DNA from: Pleurobrachia bachei
Taxonomy: Eukaryota; Ctenophora; Tentaculata; Cydippida; Pleurobrachiidae
Length of the DNA stretch: 24,307 bases
Reading direction: 5' to 3'
NCBI GenBank assembly: GCA_000695325.1
Contig: AVPN01000673.1
Coordinates: forward strand, 19,035-43,341
Positions within the stretch are counted from its first letter, which is position 1. Every line of letters starts with the position of its first letter. Under the pieces are notes generated by a model. That model saw only the letters and a program-made list of their open reading frames with translations. It ran no database searches and had not been told where the DNA came from. Shown in pieces: positions 14,901 to 23,100 of the stretch. Made by a program: the position numbers and the translations under genes.

Positions 14901-15393
14901 ATTCCAATTCCACTCAGGTGCCGAGTGTGCATGGGAACTAAGTACATCATTGCTCGACATTCCTTCAAGGCCGTCGCCCCTGATTGCCCCGCTGACTTCA
15001 GCGAAATCTGGACTGGCTACTCTTACGTCATGGTACGTTAATTGCTATCTAAAAACCATGAACAATCAAAACCTCAAAGGATTTGCGCTATTCTGAGATT
15101 CTAATCCACCCTCTCTCCTATAACAGGTCACATCATCCTCTACATCTGGAGGTGGCCAAGATCTGAGCAGTGCCGGATCCTGTCTGGAGAACTTCTTCCT
15201 GCCCACATTCATTGAGTGTCTGGGACGAGGAACTTGCTCCTACTACATCAATAACCTGGATTACTGGCTCGCCCAGAACCAGGAGACCAACCAACCCGGC
15301 ATGTGGGGAATGGGAAATGTGTACAGCGGCCTTAATGACATCCTTGACCAAGGAGTCAGTAGGTGCGTTGTTTGCGCCCGTAACTCCCTGTAA
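11673..15393 (+). CDS. Collagen gene B, type IV-like collagen with NC1, 5' end not found
   Basis: Second collagen locus, joined from 11673-11925, 12030-12191, 12289-12780, 12904-13010, 13165-14480, 14918-15032 and 15127-15393: 2712 bases, 903 residues plus stop, in frame throughout with GT-AG introns of about 80-440 bp. Order: Gly-X-Y helix rich in GDTGPQG and GADG, a Cys-containing break, more helix, a 30-residue non-collagenous insert, helix, Cys hinge, then two C4 subdomains with twelve cysteines. There is no signal peptide or start codon exon between gene A's stop and 11673. The true 5' exons may be missing from the assembly, or gene A's 5' exons may be shared by alternative splicing (exons 3, 6, 7 and 8 of gene A end in the matching phase 0). 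Helix style resembles gene A exons 3-6. Confidence 0.8.
12030..12191 (+). CDS. Gene B exon: collagen helix
   Basis: Acceptor TAATTTTAG, donor GTAAGT, phase 1 on both sides. It encodes [19 protein letters not shown] and ends [10 protein letters not shown]; perfect Gly-X-Y. Confidence 0.85.
12289..12780 (+). CDS. Gene B exon: collagen helix
   Basis: Acceptor TTTCCAATAG, donor GTAAGT, phase 1 on both sides. About 163 residues of Gly-X-Y, including [10 protein letters not shown] near the start and the slight irregularity GEPGLGQAG, then [10 protein letters not shown] and a [13 protein letters not shown] tail that is nearly the same as the end of the first visible exon. Confidence 0.86.
12904..13010 (+). 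CDS. Gene B exon: helix ending in a Cys-bearing hydrophobic break
   Basis: Acceptor AATACTTAG, donor GTAAGT, phase 1 in and 0 out. After GAKGEKG it encodes [14 protein letters not shown], a 14-residue non-collagenous interruption with one Cys. Gene C has a similar Tyr-Ile-Thr/Val interruption after GEKG. A decoy acceptor near 12868 (ATGTAG) would lead to a stop within a few codons. Confidence 0.83.
13165..14480 (+). CDS. Gene B exon: helix, 30-residue insert, Cys hinge and most of C4 subdomain 1
   Basis: Acceptor TTTATTTTAG, donor GTAATT, phase 0 in and 2 out. Helix of about 180 residues, then a non-collagenous insert at 13714-13803 ([11 protein letters not shown], then a Trp-rich amphipathic-looking stretch), helix again, then [17 protein letters not shown] and C4 subdomain 1: [51 protein letters not shown], up to HIS and the split Arg codon. 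Confidence 0.9.
14521..14750. repeat. 30-bp minisatellite (about 7.7 copies)
   Basis: The unit is 30 bp beginning CACTCCTTACATTTAGATCA. Copies start at 14521, 14551, 14581, 14611, 14641, 14671, 14701 and 14731, each with a few substitutions. It lies wholly in the gene B NC1 intron. Confidence 0.95.
14748..14766 (+). repeat. Copy of the NC1 exon end downstream of the minisatellite
   Basis: ATTCTACCACATATCTCCAG repeats the last 20 bases of the exon that ends at 14480, with one change (G to A). It is followed by ATAACG, not a GT donor. The minisatellite lies exactly between the two copies. Confidence 0.8.
14798..14874. repeat. Inverted repeat in gene B intron
   Basis: Arms 14798-14821 and 14851-14874 are imperfect reverse complements (about 20 of 24 positions), reading AATTGGTGACA on the left and TGTCACCAAAT on the right. 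The 29-bp loop carries partial copies of the inner arm (GCGACCCCCA, ACCAGGTGT). It could be a hairpin or a tiny non-autonomous element. Confidence 0.6.
14918..15032 (+). CDS. Gene B exon: C4 junction, start of subdomain 2
   Basis: Acceptor AATTCCACTCAG, donor GTACGT, phase 2 in and 0 out. It encodes the end of subdomain 1 (RCRVC), then subdomain 2: [27 protein letters not shown]. Confidence 0.9.
15127..15393 (+). CDS. Gene B last exon: rest of C4 subdomain 2
   Basis: Acceptor TCCTATAACAG. It encodes [45 protein letters not shown], a Gln/Asn-rich loop, [27 protein letters not shown], then TAA at 15391-15393. It matches the corresponding part of gene A closely, with a shorter, non-basic tail. 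Confidence 0.92.
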   Translation, partial: VTSSSTSGGGQDLSSAGSCLENFFLPTFIECLGRGTCSYYINNLDYWLAQNQETNQPGMWGMGNVYSGLNDILDQGVSRCVVCARNSL

Positions 15394-15681
15394 ATCAGTG
15401 TGTGTGAGACTTTGTAGTGTGATCGTGTGTATGAACAATTTTATTTTAGGTTGAACTTGAAGGTTGATCCCTTCACCCAGGACACTTTTAGGGATTAGAG
15501 GGAAGAGAGAGAGAGAGAGATACTCTTAGTCTCTCTGAGATATCATTCCCTCTTCTCCCGTTTTATATAGTTTTTATATCATATTTTTAAATCTTGTAAA
15601 CCACTTTTATATTTCCGCAGCAGTTTAACTTCCGTATTTTGTTCTTTGTCCGATGCTCAATAGGGGGCTCTGTGTGTATGT

Positions 15682-15768
15682 GTGATATTGTCCAAATATG
15701 GTCGAGCGGTCACACGTGAACCCCATATATGGGCATTTACATCACAAGACCATATTTGGCCAATACAC
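15682..15768. repeat. Inverted repeat with inner palindrome
   Basis: Left arm 15682-15703 (GTGATATTGTCCAAATATGG...) and right arm 15748-15768 (GACCATATTTGGCCAATACA...) are imperfect reverse complements. A perfect palindrome CCCATATATGGG lies between them. This could be a small foldback or MITE-like element; no transposase is present. Confidence 0.55.
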
Positions 15769-15834
15769 TCTCGCTCTTTTTCTCTGTTTATTCTCATCTC
15801 GAGTGTCACCATATACAGATGGCCCCCCATTGTA

Positions 15835-15879
15835 ATACAGGGTGGCCCGCTAAAAGATAGACAGTGGGACACCCTGTAT
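15835..15879. repeat. Short inverted repeat, possible MITE end
   Basis: ATACAGGGTGGCCC at 15835-15848 and GGGACACCCTGTAT at 15866-15879 are reverse complements with one mismatch. ACAGGGTGTCCC-like ends are common on non-autonomous DNA transposons, but the 17-bp loop is too short for a whole element. Confidence 0.55.
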
Positions 15880-16258
15880 AAATATCGGACTATCTTTATC
15901 TCTCTCTATCTTTATCTCTCTAACCGGTGACACTCTCCCTTTCTAGTACATGTCTCAGACGAGAGTTTATGGCGAGATAATCAACACACAAACACACATA
16001 GAGTTCCCTAAACAACTCGAAATATGAGTTAATTGACGTTAATTGTTGTACCCACCTCAAGACATTGTTTCAGAGTTCAAGAACGATAGATTGAGCTCTC
16101 CCCTACTGCAGCTGTATTTTACATGGAAGCTGCATCAACGAAATCCCCCCAAACCTTGCTCCCCTAGCCTACTATACTTGCTCTCCCCCCTCAAAGCTGC
16201 ATTTCCTCCCAACCTGGCCTCGGTCAACACTGCTTTTGTTCACAAGTCCCAACTAATT

Positions 16259-16715
16259 TTGCACTCCCTCTCTCAAACCTGCAATCCCTCTCTCAAACCT
16301 GCACTCACTCTCTTAGCCCTGCACTCCCTCTCTCAGCCCTGTACTCCCTCTCTCAACCCTACACTCCCTCTCTCAAACCTGCACTCCCTCTCTCAACCCT
16401 GCACTCCCTCTCTCAACCCTGTACTCCCTCTCTCAAACCTGTACTGCCTCTCTTAAACATGCACTCCCTCTCTCAAACCTGCACTCCCCCTCTCAACCCT
16501 GCACTCCCTCTCCGAAACCTACACTCCCTCTCTCAACCCTGCAATCCCTCTCTCAAACTTGCACTCCCTCTCTCAAACCTGCACTCCCTCTCTCAACCCT
16601 GCACTCCCTCTCTCAAACCTGTACTCCCTCTCTCATACCTGCACTCCCTCTCTCAACCCTGCACTCCCTCTCTCAACCCTGCACTCCCTCTATCAAACCT
16701 GCTTTCTCTTTCTTA
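16259..16715. repeat. 20-bp pyrimidine minisatellite (about 22 copies)
   Basis: Unit CTGCACTCCCTCTCTCAAAC, with AAACCT and AACCCT variants, repeated in steady 20-bp register. It is open in some frames only because of its periodicity. Confidence 0.95.
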
Positions 16716-17012
16716 AAACTCCCCTTTCATCGCTCCCCCTCTCTCAATCCCTCTTTTCAACTCTCCCCTCTCCTTAACAGCCCTACTCTCTCTCTTTCAC
16801 AACTTTGCTCTCCCTCCCTCTCAACCCTCCCCTTTCCCTCCCTCACAACCCTCCCCAATTGTTCTCTCTCCCTCCCTCTCAACCCCCTCCCCGTTTCCTT
16901 ATGATGTGCTCTCCCCCTCTCACAACCCTGCTCTCCCTCTCCCTTACAACCCTGCTCTCCATCTCTCAACCCTGCTCTCACCCCTTCCCTCAACCCCCTC
17001 CCCTCCCTCTAT
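16716..17012. repeat. Degenerate pyrimidine-rich tract before gene C
   Basis: Continuation of the satellite in decayed form: CTCTCCCTC and CAACCCTCCCC blocks, almost free of purine runs on +. It ends about 70 bp before the gene C start codon, so it overlaps the region where the promoter or 5' UTR must lie. No clear TATA element is seen. Confidence 0.85.
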
Positions 17013-17083
17013 GATGTGCTAGGTGTGAAAAGAAACCAAATAACGTGGAACACACCAACTAACATCGCACGCCATCTGTGAAG

Positions 17084-17188
17084 ATGAGATTATCTATTGT
17101 GTTGTGTGGCCTGGCCATCCTGGTATGCGCCGTGAGGGCTGATGCTGAGGCCGATCCGGAGGCTGACCCCGCGGCATGCTGTCGTAGG
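17084..17188 (+). CDS. Gene C exon 1: signal peptide, acidic propeptide, Cys-Cys
   Basis: It begins [19 protein letters not shown], a clear secretory leader, then [10 protein letters not shown] and AACCRR, ending in phase 0 at a GTAAGT donor. Unlike gene A, leader and propeptide sit in one exon, with no intron after the Arg codon. The leader runs straight into the same dipeptide pattern that gene A shows. Confidence 0.88.
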
Positions 17189-20100
17189 GTAAGTAGTGTA
17201 GGGCCGGGGTGCGGGATGTAGGGGGTGTAGGCATGCTGTCGTAGGGTGAGTGAAGTGGGATGGGATAGGGGTGCGGGATGTAGGGGGTGGTGTTATTGGC
17301 ATTTTGGCGCATGCTGTCGTAGGGTTAAGGGTAAGTAATGTGGGATGTAGGGGTGATTGTAGGGGTGCGGGATGTAGTGGGGGTTGTAGGCATGCTGTCG
17401 TAGGATGTAGTAGGGTGATTGTAGGGGTGATTGTTATAGGGGATATATGGGTATCAGCAAATTGTATTGGGTGGAATATTTTATGAATAATAGGAGTTTC
17501 AAATCAGTGAATTTAGTAACTGGTTAGTATTTGGGCCAAAACAAGATATTTCCAATAGCTGCGGTCAAGTAAAGGAGCCATGTTCTAGGTGAGCTCGCAA
17601 TTTTGTTTTCTTGAAGCTCTAGTGACCATGTGAGGGTGTGTGTTGTTATAGCTAACAGACCTTGCACGTGTTTACTAGCTGGTCTGTGACCTGTCAGAGC
17701 ATTGACCTGACCCTATTCTCATTTCGCGCGAGAACTGTGGTCAGAGCATTGGCCTGACAGGGTGTGACTCAAGGTTTTCTTAAGCCCCGTTTGCTGTACG
17801 TTGTTTACTGTTTGGGTTTTTAGGAATATGTGCGTGTGACGTGCGTGTACAATACTTCCTTCCTCCAAATAACGCCCATCCCACCCCTTCTTCAGCAAGC
17901 CAAGTTTTTGAAGGGAATGACGGGAGACAAGGGTTCTGAAGGACCCGTTGGACCCGAAGGATACTCAGGTATGTTTTACCTTTTTTTACCAGAATCTTTA
18001 TTCTTGGTCTTCTCATAATTAAACACTTTGGTTGCGTTATAATCAAAATTATAGATAGTTTTACCTACATTGCATTATTATTCCCCGAGTCGCCCCCACC
18101 TCCCAATTTGATACTTTGTTCTCCCAAATATCTATACCTTTATAGAGTTTGTTCTCCCGAATTATATCTCTACCATTCCCTGCTCCCAGGACCTGACGGT
18201 ATGGAGGGTGTTAAGGGTGAGACTGGTCTCCCGGGAGACTACGGTTACCCTGGAGCCCCTGGAAACACCGGAAGCCGGGGTCCCCGAGGAGAGAAGGGAG
18301 TTGAGGGAGAATCTGGAGAAAAGGGTGCACCCGGACTTAACGGTGCCGATGGACTTGATGGAGTTCCCGGTGTTGACGGGTGTAATGGAACGGATGGTCT
18401 TATCGGTGTTGACGGTCCCGTCGGAGACGATGGACCCCAGGTAAACAAACACCTGTTTTGACACAGGAATATATCGCGTTCCACTAACAGTGCTCTATCA
18501 GGAACCCGAGAGTTTACTTCAAACTGTTTTGATCTGAATTTTTAATAGAGAACAAAACATGATGAAATATTTTAATATTTCTACTGCGGTGTGTTTAAAT
18601 TATCTCTGTTTTCAGGGACCCCCGGGAATTTCCGGTGACGATGGTCTCCCCGGACTTGCCGGAGGAGAGGGAGAGGAAGGTCCCCCATCTGTCGGCCAAA
18701 AAGGAGAGGCCGGTTTCGACGGTCTCGACGGTCCAGATGGCGCTGCCGGACTTCAGGGTCTTAAGGGTGAGGCAGGTACCCCCGGGGCTGATGGTCTCGA
18801 TGGTGCTGATGGTCTAGATGGCGATGTAGGAGAGACTGGCGAAGTTGGACCTGTCGGACCCGAGGGACCCCAGGGCGAGGTCGGTGCTCCTGGTGCCGAT
18901 GGGATTGATGGTATCAACGGCGAAGATGGTGTTGATGGCCCCATTGGGGAGGAAGGAGATGTTGGACCCGTTGGTGAGCCCGGTGTTGGCATTGATGGCG
19001 TTCCCGGTGCTGATGGTGCTGACGGTGCTGAGGGAGAGCAGGGTGAGACCGGAGTTCCCGGAATCCCAGGAGAACAAGGAGAGCCCGGACTTGTTGGGTT
19101 TGAGGGTATCCCCGGAGTTGATGGCGAAGAAGGTGCCACTGGACCTGAGGGACCTGAAGGACCACAGGGACCAGAGGGAGAGGAGGGTCCACAGGGAAAC
19201 CAGGGTGTACCTGGAATTGATGTGAGTAGTTTTTATCAAGTAATCTGTCTCCGTGCCATGATCAATTATCTCACCAATCGATTAGTAAACACATTAATTG
19301 GCCAACTAATTACTAATCCGTTCCCCCCTCCGATCTATGTAGGGACTTGATGGAGCCCCTGGAGAGCAAGGTCTTGCTGGTTTTGACGGTATTCCCGGAG
19401 CTGATGGTCTTGATGGTGAGGATGGTGAGGATGGTGCTCAGGGAGAGAAGGGAGTGCAGTACATTACCCTCATCCCCGGAGAACAGGGTGTTCCTGGAGA
19501 ACAGGGACCTGTCGGTGATGCCGGTGATATGGGGCCTCAGGGAGAAACCGGGGCTACCGGAGCACCTGGTGCCGATGGTCTTGATGGTGCTGATGGCGCT
19601 GATGGACTCCAAGGAGAAAAGGTATATTGTTGCACACTACAAATTTAAAGACAAGTGTTTACAATACTCCAAGGAAATTGTATTTCCCTATTTAGTATTT
19701 AGTTCTCCCGGAATATTTATTCCCATCAACCACATGGTGATACATAATTGCACAGTATAATAATTGTTGCCTCAAAACTCGTTGCCCTTTCTTCCTATAT
19801 CTAAGCTCTTTGTGTCTATAGGGAGAGGAAGGTGATTTCGGTGTGATGGGAATTGAGGGTGGAGTTGGACCCACCGGAGACGAGGGACCCATGGGACCTG
19901 AGGGACTTGAGGGACCCGTAGGTAACTTACATTTTTTAATATCTGGTGTTCTGAAAAGACATTATGGAGTTTCAAAATGGGACAAAATATGCATTCTGTT
20001 AAATTTTATGCAACACTCGGTTTTTTGTATAAACTTGGCGAGGTATCGTAATTTGTAATTACTAATTTATCAACTCAGGTGAGGATGGTCTTGCTGGACT

Positions 20101-23100
20101 AGATGGTGTTACTGGATCCAAGGGAGAGCCTGGAGAGGATATTGTTGGACCTCAGGGACCTCAGGGACCCACTGGTGACGCCGGTGCTGATGGCCTTGAT
20201 GGTGCTGATGGTGCCGATGGTGCCGATGTTGTCGGACCTCAGGGAGATGAGGGTGCCGAGGGTGAACAGGGAGTCGACGGTGCTGAGGGAGATGTTGGTG
20301 AAATGGGACCCGTTGGAGAACAAGGACCCGTTGGAGAAGCTGGAATGGACGGCGATGATGGAATTCCCGGTGTTGATGGTGCCGACGGTCTTGATGGTGT
20401 CGATGTGAGTTTAGCCATTTTATTATCGTTGTTAAATTTCAACATAACAGCAATAACATAACAGCAATATCTAGGGTCCACAGGGAAACCAGGGTGTACC
20501 TGGAATTGATGTGAGTAGTTTTTATCAAGTAATCTGTCTCCGTGCCATGATCAATTATCTCACCAATCGATTAGTAAACACATTAATTGGCCAACTAATT
20601 ACTAATCCGTTCCCCCCTCCGATCTATGTAGGGACTTGATGGAGCCCCTGGAGAGCAAGGTCTTGCTGGTTTTGACGGTATTCCCGGAGCTGATGGTCTT
20701 GATGGTGAGGATGGTGAGGATGGTGCTCAGGGAGAGAAGGGAGTGCAGTACATTACCCTCATCCCCGGAGAACAGGGTGTTCCTGGAGAACAGGGACCTG
20801 TCGGTGATGCCGGTGATATGGGGCCTCAGGGAGAAACCGGGGCTACCGGAGCACCTGGTGCCGATGGTCTTGATGGTGCTGATGGCGCTGATGGACTCCA
20901 AGGAGAAAAGGTATATTGTTGCACACTACAAATTTAAAGACAAGTGTTTACAATACTCCAAGGAAATTGTATTTCCCTATTTAGTATTTAGTTCTCCCGG
21001 AATATTTATTCCCATCAACCACATGGTGATACATAATTGCACAGTATAATAATTGTTGCCTCAAAACTCGTTGCCCTTTCTTCCTATATCTAAGCTCTTT
21101 GTGTCTATAGGGAGAGGAAGGTGATTTCGGTGTGATGGGAATTGAGGGTGGAGTTGGACCCACCGGAGACGAGGGACCCATGGGACCTGAGGGACTTGAG
21201 GGACCCGTAGGTAACTTACATTTTTTAATATCTGGTGTTCTGAAAAGACATTATGGAGTTTCAAAATGGGACAAAATATGCATTCTGTTAAATTTTATGC
21301 AACACTCGGTTTTTTGTATAAACTTGGCGAGGTATCGTAATTTGTAATTACTAATTTATCAACTCAGGTGAGGATGGTCTTGCTGGACTAGATGGTGTTA
21401 CTGGATCCAAGGGAGAGCCTGGAGAGGATATTGTTGGACCTCAGGGACCTCAGGGACCCACTGGTGACGCCGGTGCTGATGGCCTTGATGGTGCTGATGG
21501 TGCCGATGGTGCCGATGTTGTCGGACCTCAGGGAGATGAGGGTGCCGAGGGTGAACAGGGAGTCGACGGTGCTGAGGGAGATGTTGGTGAAATGGGACCC
21601 GTTGGAGAACAAGGACCCGTTGGAGAAGCTGGAATGGACGGCGATGATGGAATTCCCGGTGTTGATGGTGCCGACGGTCTTGATGGTGTCGATGTGAGTT
21701 TAGCCATTTTATTATCGTTGTTAAATTTCAACATAACAGCAATAACATAACAGCAATATCTAGGTTTTTGGCACATTTTGTTCGAATTATCATGGCCATG
21801 GATGAATTAACTCACTTTTTATTTCATTTCAGGGTCTTGATGGTGCCAAGGGAGCTACCGGTGAAATCGGGGAGCCAGGACTTGATGGTTATAACGGTAT
21901 CGATGGAGATGATGGTGCTGATGGCCTGGATGGTGCAACTGGTGACCAGGGACCCGTCGGAGAGAAGGGAGAGGCTGGAATCGACGGAGTCGATGGAATC
22001 AATGGACTTGACGGACTCGTCGGTGAAGTCGGTGAAGTTGGTGAAGTTGGAGAGCCTGGTGCTGATGGTGCTGATGGTTCTGATGGTCTTGATGGTGGTG
22101 ATGGACTTGATGGTGCTGATGGTCTTGATGGTGCTGATGGTGTTGAGGGAGATGAGGGACCTCAGGGACCAAAGGGAGAAGCCGGCCTCGCTGGTGCTCA
22201 CGGTGATGATGCCCCTGATGGTGCAACTGGAGACATAGGAGAAGTCGGTCCTGTTGGACCTGATGGTGCTGATGGTGTTGATGGTCTTGATGGTGCTGAT
22301 GGTGCTACCGGACCCGTTGGTGATGAAGGTGATATGGGTCCTGTTGGAGCAGAGGGAGCCGCAGGATTTGATGGTATTCCTGGACTTGATGGTTATCGTT
22401 GTTAAATTTCAACATAACAGCAATAACATAACAGCAATATCTCCGTTTTTGGCACATTTTGTTCGACTTATCATGGCCATGGATGAATTAACTCACTTTT
22501 TATTTCATTTCAGGGTCTTGATGGTGCCAAGGGAGCTACCGGTGAAATCGGGGAGCCAGGACTTGATGGTTATAACGGTATCGATGGAGATGATGGTGCT
22601 GATGGCCTGGATGGTGCAACTGGTGACCAGGGACCCGTCGGAGAGAAGGGAGAGGCTGGAATCGACGGAGTCGATGGAATCAATGGACTTGACGGACTCG
22701 TCGGTGAAGTCGGTGAAGTTGGTGAAGTTGGAGAGCCTGGTGCTGATGGTGCTGATGGTTCTGATGGTCTTGATGGTGGTGATGGACTTGATGGTGCTGA
22801 TGGTCTTGATGGTGCTGATGGTGTTGAGGGAGATGAGGGACCTCAGGGACCAAAGGGAGAAGCCGGCCTCGCTGGTGCTCACGGTGATGATGCCCCTGAT
22901 GGTGCAACTGGAGACATAGGAGAAGTCGGTCCTGTTGGACCTGATGGTGCTGATGGTGTTGATGGTCTTGATGGTGCTGATGGTGCTACCGGACCCGTTG
23001 GTGATGAAGGTGATATGGGTCCTGTTGGAGCAGAGGGAGCCGCAGGATTTGATGGTATTCCTGGACTTGATGGTGATGATGGCATTGATGGTGATGAGGG

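Larger units (their letters stand above)
14481..14917 (+). other. Gene B intron inside NC1, filled by repeats
   Basis: A 437-bp intron cutting an Arg codon between C4 subdomain 1 and its last Cys pair. It contains a 30-bp minisatellite, a second copy of the upstream exon's last bases, and an inverted repeat. No coding sequence belongs here; an open frame through it is only the minisatellite. Confidence 0.85.
15394..16240 (+). other. 3' flank of gene B and intergenic sequence
   Basis: No supported gene. AT-rich 3' flank with no AATAAA found, a short GA run at about 15502-15523, and two small inverted-repeat structures. Open frames on both strands here are short and without recognisable domains. 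Confidence 0.6.
19184..20472 (+). repeat. 1289-bp tandem duplication, copy 1
   Basis: It covers the end of exon 4, exons 5-7, and their introns through most of the intron after exon 7. Copy 2 follows immediately. AGG is shared at the boundaries (19184, 20473, 21762). I see no sequence differences between copies. Confidence 0.95.
20473..21761 (+). repeat. 1289-bp tandem duplication, copy 2
   Basis: Second copy. At its left junction the intron sequence ...ATATCTAG meets GGTCCACAGGG, so the break itself supplies a plausible 3' splice site in phase 0. At its right end the sequence continues GTTTTTGGCAC into the unduplicated intron. Confidence 0.95.

Noticed and set aside
14485-15096. 203-codon open frame beginning in the gene B NC1 intron
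   Set aside because: It translates the 30-bp minisatellite in a frame unrelated to NC1; the flanking donor and acceptor restore the NC1 frame exactly.
16043-16777. Open frames encoding repeated HSLSQTCTPSLNPALPL
   Set aside because: Direct translation of the 20-bp satellite in successive frames; no start context, splice sites or domain.
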